Made by a program: the position numbers and the translations under genes
NCBI GenBank assembly: GCA_026874595.1
Contig: CM049319.1
Location: forward strand, 57,980,917 to 58,044,916
Length of the DNA: 64,000 nucleotides
Source of the DNA: Sipunculus nudus
Taxonomy: Eukaryota; Annelida; Sipuncula; Golfingiida; Sipunculidae
Reading direction: 5' to 3'
Notes under the pieces: model-generated
Databases searched by the model: none
Seen by the model: only the letters and a program-made list of their open reading frames with translations
Told to the model about the DNA's origin: nothing
Part shown: in pieces, positions 36,094 to 46,988 of the stretch
How positions within the stretch are numbered: the stretch's first letter is position 1
Layout of the letters: every line of letters begins with the position of its first letter

Positions 36094-36372
36094 CAATGAA
36101 CACAAAAAGAAGAGAGACATCAACGCCAACATTTCAAACAATCATATTATTTGGATAACATGTACAGATTGTTGCTAAATTTTCAGCTACCCCTGTAGCC
36201 TTCGTCAGAGCGAGTGACTAACTGTAAACAAAGCTGATAGTGTGACCCTTCGCTAGGTCAACGGGGCTGGCTTGCCAGCTATACCCATTAATCAATCTGA
36301 TGTCTTGTCAGGACTGGCCTGTGTATGTCCACATGAAAACAGGGCTGCTGGGGTGTCAAAGACAGGGAGGGG
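36093..36372 (-). mobile_element. 3' non-coding end of a Penelope-like element
   Basis: Minus-strand sequence after the element's stop codon. It includes CTCTGACGAAGGCTAC and GTAGCTGAAA (36181-36210) and AAATGTTGGCGTTGATG, words characteristic of Penelope-like long terminal or pseudo-LTR regions. It ends at the TA tract. Confidence 0.65.
36175..36220 (-). ncRNA. Candidate hammerhead ribozyme core
   Basis: Minus strand: CTGACGA (the CUGANGA box; plus positions 36202-36208), a helix II formed by AG-G-CTAC and GTAGCT with one bulged G, then GAAA, an A/T-rich minimal helix III and TA before AGC, which can pair with GCT just upstream of CTGACGA. Hammerhead motifs with very short helix III are known in Penelope-like elements. 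Helix I is only about 3 bp here, so activity is doubtful. Confidence 0.45.
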
Positions 36373-37569
36373 TTAGTCTCGAGGGGAAAAGTATGTGCTG
36401 AGTGCCGGGTATTTACAGAGAAAAGCCAAGTCTTTGTTTAATCTTTTTATGTGCGTACGTAGTGTATGAATGTGCCTTTGTTCTGATGTGAATCTGTCTT
36501 TGCTAGAGGGAAAGTTGCCTTTAAGGATGGTGCATGTTAAATCTCGAAGAGAATGGTCGGATTTGTTGAAATGTGCGGCCACGGGGAATCCGGGAGTGTT
36601 GGTTTTTTTTGTGGTTGTTCATTCTGAGCCTGAATTTGGTGCCGGTTTCTCCTATATAATTTCCCTCCCCATTGGGGCATTTTTTACAAGTAATAAAGTA
36701 AATGACATTTGAGGAATTGTAAGAAAAAGGGCCTGGCCTGAGGGTTATGTTAGATCCTGGGGACTGAAATGTGGGTTTGGTGTTTAAAATATCGCAAATC
36801 TCACAGCGGCGGTCACCGCATTTGACATTCCCTGACGGGCTGTCCTGTTTGTGTAGTTTCGAGTGGACAAGCATGCGTTTGAGGTTGGGAGGTTGTCTGT
36901 AAGCGGCAACGGGAGGCGTGGAGAAAAAAGAATCTGTAGCGGGATTTGAATTAAAGTTATTCCAGCATTTTTGTATATTTTTGTTGATAGAGATGATGGC
37001 CGGGTGAAATTCCTGGATCATGGGGATGCGTGAATTTATGTCTTTTTCTTTGTAACTGAGGAGGCTGTTTCGTTTAATATTACAAACTTTTTCAAAATTT
37101 TGTAGGATTAACTTGAAAGGGTACCCTTTAATGAGGAAATGTTTGGCTAATTCAAGTGCTTTGCATTTAAAATCTGAATCATTTGAGCATATGCGTCTGT
37201 AGCTCAGCATCTGTGCAAATACAATCCCTCGTTTGAGATGTTGTGGGTGGAAGCTACTGTAGTGGAGATAGCTGTGACAGTCAGTTGGTTTATGAAAAAT
37301 GCTGGTAGTCAAATGTCCTTCAGTGATGGCAACTGACACATCAAGGAATGGGATTTGTGTGGGTGAGGAGTCGATTGTGAATTTGATATGAGGGTTGACA
37401 TTATTCGCTTGTGCAAAAAAATGTTCTAGAGATTCTGGACCGTGTTCACATACAATAAATATGTCATCAATGTAAAGCATATACGCTAAAGGCTTTGATG
37501 GGCTGTCGGACAGCAGTTTCCGTTCGAAATCCCACATAAATATATTGGCATAACTCGGAGAATTCAGAA

Positions 37570-37573
<4 letters not shown>
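36373..37573 (-). pseudogene. Penelope-like element ORF: reverse transcriptase C-terminal part plus GIY-YIG endonuclease
   Basis: The frame enters from the TA tract at 37574 and reads ...SYANIFMWDFE, the reverse-transcriptase catalytic box YIDDIF, then FLDVSV and the thumb region. After a linker come a zinc-binding-like CGDRRCEIC and the GIY-YIG endonuclease core VIYFITCKKC...YIGETG. This order (RT then GIY-YIG) defines Penelope-like elements, whose reverse transcriptase primes from exposed DNA ends. Breaks: the N-terminal RT motifs are missing beyond the TA tract, and a one-base frameshift falls in an A8 run at about 36607-36614, after which the C-terminal end continues in another frame to the stop at 36373. 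The element is not functional as it stands. Confidence 0.88.

Positions 37574-37643
<70 letters not shown>
37574..37643 (+). repeat. (TA)n microsatellite, right of the Penelope-like element
   Basis: Pure TA run that replaces the N-terminal coding part of the Penelope-like element. Confidence 0.95.
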
Positions 37644-37647
<4 letters not shown>

Positions 37648-38599
37648 TTATTATTAATATTATGACTATACGTTATATATTTTTGTGTGTGAAAATATAT
37701 TTATGTTTATTTTCAAATATGAACCATGGTTTCATTAAGGTTAGTAACGGATGCCTGAGGAGGGTATGGGATGGGGTATCCCCCTCCAATATTGGAATTT
37801 TTTTTAATTATGCAATGTAAAGAGTACATTTTGAGGCAATTTACAACATAAAATGCCTGAAAATTGTTCTTTTATGTCTTTGCGTTATGTAGTCAAACTG
37901 TAGAGAGGATCAATATTTAATATTTTTACTTCTTCTAAATAAGGATATAAAATTTCAATCGTTTTCAAACAAGTCAATGGCGCAAAAGCGCATTAACGTT
38001 TCTTACTTGCAAAATGTTATCTTTTAAATGTAATGCTCGGAGTAAAATAACTGATATGTTGAAGTCTTATGTTAAACTTTGCATTTTACCGGGTTCCGTG
38101 GTCTCGACAGCACACAAGACTGCTAAGAGCACAGATCGCGAGTTCGAGTACCGGTATCACGTGAGGAACCGAGAGAATGTTCATGGTCGACCCCAATCAG
38201 GGCCTGGTGCTCTACAGTTGTTCTGCAGCTGTTCATAAATATCCTTATACTCAACTAATAAATTTGAAAGTAATAAACTGCAGATAACTTTAATCAAATC
38301 TAACTGCTATTTAATAAAAAGAAATATGAAAAACGAAAATAAATCCCGAAAATTGGAAAATTAGATAAAATGAGAGATATTGCAGCTCAAAGGGGTGGTA
38401 TTATATATTGGTATTAGATTAAGTAAATTCCAAAAGGACGGGGAGTACTGGATGCGACGGGGGGGGCATGGCCCCCTGCGCCCCCCTCCCCCCCCCCCCC
38501 CCCGACTGGCTACGCCCCTGAAATTTTCTTGGTAAACTTCTTAATTAATTACATACTTGTTAAATTGTAAAAGGTTATCAATTATTTAGCATTTTTTTA

Positions 38600-38627
38600 T
38601 CAATGAGAGAGAGAGAGAGAGAGAGAG
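38600..38627 (+). repeat. (GA)n microsatellite
   Basis: GAGAGA run of about 26 bp. Confidence 0.9.
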
Positions 38628-39176
38628 TAAATGTATTACAGAAGGGCTGACAAAAGAAATACTGATTTGTCCCTTCGCCAACTTTGAAGATAATAACTGC
38701 CAAATCCACAAGCCTATTTTGATTTTGAGTAAAATATTCGTACCAAAGAACATATTTTTCAACAATGTCACGCCGCCTCTATATTCTTTTATTTACATTA
38801 TTTCTTTTTAGACTGACAGATTATAGAAGTCATATCTCAATTTCAGCTTTAACACATAAAACTAGAAATCTGCATTCTATGAAATGCAAGCCTCCACCGT
38901 ATCTATGGGGGGGGGGGTTAGATCCCTATAGTGGGATGCCTGTGTTTTTGTGAATATTCCTTGATGGTACTCCTGAATCCGGATCATGTGCCGGACCCAC
39001 ACCAAGCCTAATCGATTCTGCATTGGCCCATTCCAGAAATTCCCTACAAATGTAATGAGTTATGTTGCAAATAAACACAAACATACACACAAACAAACAC
39101 ACACACATGATTGGTGATGAACGTATGTACCCTTCTGGCGGAGGCAAAAAGTTAACACGATATAGTTATTATGTTT

Positions 39177-39980
39177 CAGGGTTGGGGCCAGGTACTTGTA
39201 CCTGTACCTGCCAGTCATGAGTAGGAAGTACCTTGTACCTGTACCTGTACCTGGAACTAAAGTACCTGTACCTGGTACAAGGTACTCCAGGTACATTTTC
39301 ATATTTTCATTTTTTAAAGTTTTTTTTCTCTTTTAGTATTAAATTTGGTTAGCTGTAGTGTAAAATAATCAGCAAGCCATCAGTGAATTGAATTGATATC
39401 ACACCTCCAGAATGGTCACACATGTGTGAAATCAGCTGTAACCTCTTATTAAGCAAATCATTTGATTATAATATACTTGGTGCACTTTATGAACATTTAG
39501 TACACAAATATCCTGTTTGTGAAGTATGGTTTCAGAATAATCCCTGTCTTACTGTACTTGGTATACTTAAAGGACTTTCAGTAGAATTGAATTTCATGTT
39601 TGTGAATGTATGGTGTCATACACTACTTGGTGCACTTAATGGACTTTTAATACACTTACATATCATTTTTGTGAACGTATGGTGCCATACAGTTAACAAG
39701 TTCTAAAAAAAATATTCTTTAGCAAACGACTTTGGTAGTCTCTGATAGAAAAAAGGCATGTTAACTTGCATATACGTAAATATATGCCGTAAAAACATCT
39801 TTGAAGTGATCCTCAAATAAATGTACCTGTACCTGTACCTAGGTACTTTCTAAAGTACCTGTACCTGTACCTAGGTACTCTGTGAAAATCAAGTACCTGT
39901 ACCTGTACCTGTACCTGGCCAATTCACAAGTACCTGTACCTGTACCAAGGTACTTTCACTAGTACCTGGCCCCAACCCTG
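39177..39980. mobile_element. hAT-like non-autonomous element with hexamer subtermini
   Basis: CAGGGTTGGGGCCAGGTACT (39177-39196) is exactly inverted at 39961-39980. Flanks TTATGTTT (39169-39176) and TTATGATT (39981-39988) are an 8-bp target duplication with one mismatch, the hAT hallmark. Both subterminal regions are arrays of the hexamer GTACCT (39195-39300 and 39815-39965). The middle is plain AT-rich sequence with an internal repeat of CTTGG(T)(G/A)(T/C)ACTT(A/T)A at 39475-39650. No transposase. Confidence 0.85.
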
Positions 39981-40218
39981 TTATGATTACTCTCATAACC
40001 TGTCTCTTGGTCAACCTATTGTCGGTAAATTTGCTCCTCATCCAAAGTTAGCTCTGCTTTTACAGTTGACACGTGTTTTTTGAAGACTTGCATGGTGCAA
40101 GAGAATGGAGATCATATTTTATCACCCAAATACGACAATCGTGAAGCTTAAACCAATATGTGGATGCCTAAAATGCTTATATGCGTAAAATGGGAAAATA
40201 GAGTGGACGAAGCCGGCA

Positions 40219-40232
40219 ATATATATATATTT

Positions 40233-40284
<52 letters not shown>
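40219..40284 (+). repeat. (TA)n microsatellite
   Basis: TA run with one TTGG interruption at 40231. Confidence 0.95.
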
Positions 40285-40285
<1 letters not shown>

Positions 40286-40829
40286 GCACGCACATTTAAT
40301 AATACAAATTGGTGCAAAGGAGCCTTAAACAATACCTCTTGTCCCGCATAAGCCAAAGTCCATAAACCAGTTAGTAACCAAGTGCACATGCACAGGGCTT
40401 CCATGCAGATGAATTAATCAAATGCTAGTATGTTAATACGATGTTCATAAATCTTGCAGAGAAAGTTTCATTTAGTTTTATTCTGTTGTCCAGGTGATGA
40501 GCTCAGAAAGATAATGAACCAAAGGAATATTTAAGATAAACTCACTTTTTTGGTGTTGTAAGAGTATTTTGTCGGAGAGTTGGTTTTTACAAACAGCTAA
40601 TCGGTGTAGGCCTAACCATTCTCAGAACTAGGCCAAAGAACATACCGGTTTTGGTTAATGGGGACAAACGTATGTTATTTTATCATAATATACAGTCAAG
40701 CACGTGTATATATATTCTAAGAGTAATAATATTGTGTGTTGTATACACCTTCATATTTACTAAATGCATTGCTGAAACATAATTATATAATGCTCCTTTA
40801 ATTAGATAATGTCTAAATCATAAAATAAA

Positions 40830-43800
40830 CAAGGCCTACAGGCCTAATGCGAACCTGTGCATTGGGAAATGCACCAGGTATAATGCTTAAATGCTGGACC
40901 ATTACTTTTCATGAATATGAACAATGCAAGTACTAAACATTTTGAATAAGAAACAATTACACAAACATCACTACTGAAATTCTGGCATGGGTGCACACAA
41001 CACTAAAAAGATTTTAGCTGGCACCACCAGTCTTGTATACAACATAGCTGTCAAAGATATATACATATGCCCTATTTCAGACTGATATATCAAACCCCTC
41101 CTGAGAAAAACGCAGGGACACACACTGTGAAAAAGTCACTGTAGGTGGCGACACCTATCTTGTGAGCGAGAAAGCCATCAAAGACACATAGACAGGTCAA
41201 AATATTAGGCCAATACATCAAACTTACCTTGAGTCTGATGCATGGGGCTGAACAGGCTAAGGTGAGAAAGGCTGTTGCCCCGAGTGAACTGTGACAAATT
41301 GCTTGCTCAGGCTACTGCACTGAGTGAACTCATGACCTGTACCTGGCTGCACTGAGTGAACTCTTGACCTGTTGCATAATCTGACACAGTTGGCAGTCTG
41401 CCAAAGCTATAAATAGAATGCAGCTACTGCACTGAGTAAACTTCTGACCCATACCTGGCCGCACTGAGTGAACTCTTGACCTGTTGCCTGTTCTGATACA
41501 GTTGGTAGTCTGCCAAAGCTATAAATAGATCCAGACTGACCTCTAGCCTGTTGCCAAATCTGAAATAGTAGCCACACCATTGCATAAGCTCATGCAGGGG
41601 CCCTGCCTTGAGGGGCTTGACACCCATGAAGTGATCACATGGTGCCCATGAGGTGTTCACATGTCACCCATGAGGTGATCACATGCCTTGTGCTTGGCTG
41701 CACTGATTGAACTCTTGACCTATATCTGGCTGCACTGAATGAACTCTTGATCTGTTGCCAAATCTGAAACAGTTGACAGTTTCTCAACCTATTTAAAGTT
41801 ACAGATTCAATCTTGGCCTGTTGGTAAATTTGTTAACACATATTGAAAGACTTTGGCTAAAATTTTTTTATTATTCATATTCATAAACTTTTTATCAAAA
41901 TATCTAGAATAATAAAAGATGACCAATGACCCCCGTACAAAAAAAAAGTCAATGCAGGTGGCGCCACCAATACCTGAATTTCATATATGACTCATGTGAC
42001 CAACACTGGCAAAAAATTTGGTGATGATAGCTCCGGCTGTTCCTGAGACTGTCATTTTAGTATGCTTTTTTGGACAGATGACCAAGTTCAACTTCCTGTA
42101 ACTCGGCCAAAATTCACTAAACTTGAACCATTGGAACAAAATTCAGGGAGATGGTATAAAAGATTATTTCTGTGAAATATTGAACAATTAGGCTTGAGTG
42201 TTTCGGAGGAGAAGGTTTTAAAGGTTTTTTTAGCTTTTTCTCTATAAAATTAAGAAAATGCAGAGTTTTTGAGAGGGCTAATTTTTTTCATTAAATTTCA
42301 TTAGCTAGCTCCAATCATTTTCAAAATAATATAGGTTATCGTACAGAAGACAAATGCCGCCACACCATCGCATTAGCTCACAGGTTCCCTAAAAATTATT
42401 ACAGATGCATATTGAATGCAAAATTGTAATACAGATACATCTCACTGATGGCAAAATCTTGAATTAATTTGACTATGGATACCAATTATTTATAATCCAT
42501 GTACAGCCGTCTTTATATACCCATAGACAGCTGTATACCTGTGATTGTAAACATTGCCTGGCATGAGGAATATCTAAAAATCATAAATCTACATTTTTAA
42601 AAGCTTTTAAAAAACATTCTTTTCAATATTAACCTTAGATAACCTGAAATCTAAATGTCTGGAGGCATGATGTAATAAATGCTGATAAACTGGTGCTAGT
42701 CTAGATGTATCTGCTTCACACAGCTAACATTTATGGTAAAATGACTCAATTCAATCTTTATAATTCAGCCATAATTAATTCTTTGGAACCATAAAAGACA
42801 ATTATTATAAGAATTTTTCAGGGGATTATTCTTGTAAAATATTACACAAATTGGCCTCAGTAGCGTCAGTCAAAATGTGTTTTACAGGTTTATAACTCAT
42901 ATGGGAAAATACAGCAAAATGGCTAAGTTAAGCTTCCCATAACTCTGCCAAAAATCAATGAACAAAAACCATTTGAACAAACTTGAATTATCAACATCTA
43001 AAGGATAATTAATGTGTGAGATTTAAGAATTTGGCCCAGTGGTTTTTGAGAAGAAGATTTTTGTAGCCACTGAGCTAAAATGGGCTGTTATGGCATATGA
43101 CTAAATTCAGCTTCCCATAACTCAGCCAAAAGTCACTGAACTGAGACCATTTAAACAAAATTCAGAAAGCACTACCCTAGAATCATTTCTGTGCGATATT
43201 AAACTATTTGGCCATATGATTTCAGAGAAGAAGTTTTTTGTAGCCATCAGTATGATACAGGCACTGATGACCACCGTACAAAAAAGGTCGATGCAGGTGG
43301 CGCCACCAATACCTAAATTTCAGATATGTCTCATGTAAACAACATTGGCATAAAATTTGGTGATGATAGCTCCAGCCATTTCAGAGATTGTAATTTTAGT
43401 ATGCTTTTTTTGGACAGATGACTAAGCTCAACTTCCTGTAACTCGGTCAAAAATCACCGAACTTTAACCATTCGAATAAATTTGAGAAAGATTGTTCCAG
43501 GGATCATTTCTGTGAAATACTGGACAATTTGGCTGAACAGTTTCGGAGTAGAAGATTTTTAAAGCTTTTTTAGCTTTTTCCCTATAAAATCTAAGAAAAT
43601 GCAGTTAGCCAAAAAATAAGCAAAACGGATATAGTTTTTTAGATGACTAATTTTTTGTAAAAAATTTCGTGATGCTACCTCTTGCCATTTTCAAGATAGT
43701 ATGGGTTAACGTACAGACGACGGACGACGGATGACGCCACACAATCGCATAAGCTCACAGGTTCGCTAATAATATACAACTGTTTATTTGTTAACCTTGC

Positions 43801-45417
43801 AAAGACCTTACCTTCACTAACATATTGTCTGGGTTAATTTTGAAGAAACAAATCTCACAAATCAACAAACATTTGGCTCATAAGCCTTTTCTGCCTCCCT
43901 TTATAAAATCAACTGATTATGTAAAAGTCATCCAGGGCTAAGAGTATCAAGCAACTGGTCCAAGCTGGTATCAACTGGCCACAGCCGGCCCAAGCTGGTT
44001 GCAAGGAAGGGCTCAATTGTTCTAGCTTTTGACCCCTGATGGATGCCCAACAGCCTATATGGGGCATTGAGCTGTACTGACCTCATGATAACTGACACAC
44101 AGTCTAGACTGTATCTGGACACCAGGCAGAGCCAGGTCAGTTGCCATGGTGATGTCTGGATTCCACCTGCCTGCACTGGTTGACCTCTTGACTTGCCACT
44201 TGAAACTTGCCAGGCTGCCTAATCTGTTTTCAAACACTGAAAGCCTTTTTCAATTGGCTACACTGCTTTTTTAAAGCTGCATTTACCCAATCTGTTCTTA
44301 TAAAACTGGCAGTACTCTACCATATAATAATTCTTGTAAAGTTTAAACCAATCAGCTTACAGTTTCATCATAAAACAGTGTATAAACTAGACGAATCTAT
44401 AATTACCTTTTTGCTTGTAAAAAACAAATCAAAGTAGGTGGCGCCACAAATACCTCAATTTCAGATATGACATATGTGAAAAATATTGGCATTAAATTTG
44501 GTGATAATAGCTCCAGCGGTTTCTGAGATTTTAATTTAGTGTGCTTTTTTGGACAAATGACAAAGTTCAACCTCCTGTAACTCGGCCAAAAATCTCCGAA
44601 CGGGAACCATTTGAACAAACTTGAATTATCAACATCTGAGGATAATTATTGAGTGAGAATTAAGAATTTGGCCCAGTGGTATTTGAGAAGAAGATCTTTG
44701 TAGCCACTGAGCTAAAATGGGCTGTTATGGCATATGACCAAATTCAGCTTCCAATAACTTAGCTAAAAGTCACTAAAAAGAGACCATTTGAAAAAACTTC
44801 AGTAAGCACTACTCTAGGATCATTCTGTGCGATATTAAACATTTTGGCCATATAGTTACAGAGAAGAAGTTTTTTGTAGCCCTCAGTATGATACTGGCAC
44901 TGATGACCCCCGTACAAAAAAGGCCGATGCAGGTGGCGCCACCAATACCTCAATTTTAGATATGACCTATGTGACCAACATTGGCATAAAATTTGGTGAT
45001 GATAGCTCCAGCCGTTTCTGAGATTAAAATTTTAATATGCTTTTTTGCACAGTTAACAAAGTTCAACCTCCTGTAACTCGGCCAAAAATCTCCTAAGTGG
45101 AACCATTTGAACAAACTTGAGAAAGATTGTTCCAGGAATCATTTCTGTGAAATATTGGACAATTTGGCTGGACAGTTTCATAGAAGAAGATTTTTAAAGC
45201 TTTTTTAGCTTTTTCCCTATAAAATCTAAGAAAATGCAGTTAGAAAAAAATAAACAAAATCCGATATAGTTTTTTGGATGACTGATTATTTGCAAAAAAT
45301 TTGGTGATGCTAGCTCCTGCCGTTTTTGAGATAGCTATGGTTAACGTACAGACGACGCACGACGCACGACGGACGACGCCGCACCATCGCATAAGCTCAC
45401 AGGTTCGCTAAAAATGT
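40830..45417 (+). repeat. Composite repeat, long copy
   Basis: Begins near GGCCTAATGCGAACCTGTGC, passes through a CACTGAGTGAACTCTTGACC minisatellite (41270-41770) and then three modules that start near 41925, 43265 and 44900 with CCGTACAAAAAA and CAGGTGGCGCCACCAATACC. Modules end near 42394, 43768 and 45413 with ACGACG runs and GCATAAGCTCACAGGTTCGC or a close variant. The left GCGAACCTGTG and right CACAGGTTCGC are inverted, so TIR-type elements are possible. A related copy is at 57240-59180. No coding capacity. Confidence 0.7.
41270..41770 (+). repeat. Minisatellite with CTGCACTGAGTGAACTCTTG
   Basis: At least seven imperfect copies of TG/GC-CACTGAGTGAACT(C/T)(T/A)TGACC(T) with spacing around 50-70 bp. 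The longer block AGTCTGCCAAAGCTATAAAT is repeated near 41395 and 41510. Shared with 57760-57910. Confidence 0.75.
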
Positions 45418-45419
45418 AA

Positions 45420-46500
45420 CCAAGGCAACGATAATTAATTCAGAAATCTCCAATTTCGCACACAACTGGCCAGCAAAAAAAAAAATTAAAAAATCTATAT
45501 AGTAAACTTTATGTAATTAATCATCTGTAAATAAGCATATAAACAAGCTCACACAGAATTATCCTGTTGAACACTAGCTTTATGCTAACACTTATATTAC
45601 ATGTAAAGTCATATAATTTTGAAGGAATTATGCTTCACATAAAAACCCATGCATGGGCGATAATGAACCAACAAAAAGGTTTCTTGAGTGAAATCACATT
45701 ATATTTTGTATATCTGACTTTTTTAACTTAAAATAATCCCTTGAACCTTTGATAGAAAATAGACTAGAAAGCACAGATCCCACCGCACACAGGCTGTTCG
45801 TTTTGTTTATATCCGCGTGGTTATAACATATGGGGGTCCGCAAAAGTAATGCAAACACATTCAACAAGATCATCTGGCGGCAAGTACGACAAACTAAAGT
45901 TTTGCAAGGGCGTTTTGCAACTTCCTCATATAAGCAAACCACCGACATACAGGTACATATTTTTTTCTGTTTGTTCCTGAAAGCTGATTTTAGGTTCCCA
46001 TTCACCCAGTTTTTGGAAAAAGAATTTATGTGATCTCTGCCTTCCTCTGTCGATCTAGGGGTAATTTTGGTTGTGAAAAGTTCTTATAAAGACTTCGTGT
46101 AGGATGTTTGAACTTTTTTATCAACAAAATGTTTGTGAACACAGCAATGTTGACAAACGGGAAAAACATGTAACCTAAGTGGCAGGTTGCATATATGCTG
46201 AGGTAAAAAGGTCACTTGTTGAAAAACGCCATTTTCAAAGCTGTGGCTTATCTGACTTGCTGCCAGATGCCCTTGATGAATTTGTTTTGATTATTTTAGC
46301 GGGCTCCACATATTATAAACACATTGATAAAAACAAAACAAGCAGCCTGTGTGTGGTGATATCCACGTTTTCTGGTCTATTTTTTATTGCCTTTAGTTTA
46401 TAAAGGTTAGGTCACTGATTTGGTCCCTTTAATATGTATAAGCATGCAGAGTAAGCCAGAAATCACATACATTTTATAGAAAAGTAGTTGAATACTTGGC
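45420..46500. repeat. Folded-back copy of dispersed repeat R1
   Basis: 45750-45950 reads forward like the R1 copy at 15573 (GGCTGTTCGTTTTGTTTATA, CATCTGGCGGCAAGT, GGGCGTTTTGCAAC). 46060-46430 is the inverse of R1 (AACGCCATTTTC, TTGCTGCCAGATGCCC, AGCAGCCTGTGTGTGG). The tail 46440-46500 is forward again (AGAGTAAGCCAGAAATCACA). 45420-45750 is plain AT-rich sequence. Confidence 0.65.
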
Positions 46501-46824
46501 TAAATGGAAGTCTCAAGGACGACAAATTAGTTATGCTGTGAAAATAGGTATAAATACAGAAAATACAGTGCACGCCTTTTGGAGAGGCCGGGGAGAGGGA
46601 GGAGACAAAGTATCTTTACAACCTCACTTTTTAGGGAATAAATCAATTTTAAATATTGAGATAATGCTGTCAATCATTATTTAGTTTTTTTATATGTTCC
46701 TTAATAATCTTTCAGTTATTTATCTTATATTGAGAGAATTTAGCCTCATTGATCTGCCATACACGGTAGCCTTTGCTTTTGAATGTGAAAATCAAAGGTA
46801 AATTATTAACTTAATATTAAGATT

Positions 46825-46828
<4 letters not shown>

Positions 46829-46874
<46 letters not shown>
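46829..46874 (+). repeat. (GA)n microsatellite
   Basis: Uninterrupted GA run of about 45 bp. Confidence 0.95.
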
Positions 46875-46877
<3 letters not shown>

Positions 46878-46988
46878 GTGGTCCCATTCGGCTCGTGCAA
46901 CCATAAGGCCCACTACAAGCAGCCGCGTGAGCTGCAGATCTGAGAGGGGCGCAAAACTGAAACTGAAATTGTCAAGCACTGTAATTTT

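Larger units (their letters stand above)
35946..38520. mobile_element. CAGGGGCG-ended element or nested insertion
   Basis: CAGGGGCGTAGCCAG (35946-35960) is exactly inverted as CTGGCTACGCCCCTG (38506-38520), and both are followed inward by G-rich runs. Such ends are common in hAT-like non-autonomous elements. The flanks show no convincing 8-bp duplication. The interior holds two TA tracts and a Penelope-like element, and a SINE-like tRNA head near 38091-38160 (GTTCGAGTACC B-box-like). Confidence 0.6.

Noticed and set aside
40970-45417. CRISPR-like or regular spaced array
   Set aside because: Spacing and unit length are irregular and the units are diverged transposon modules in a eukaryotic genome.
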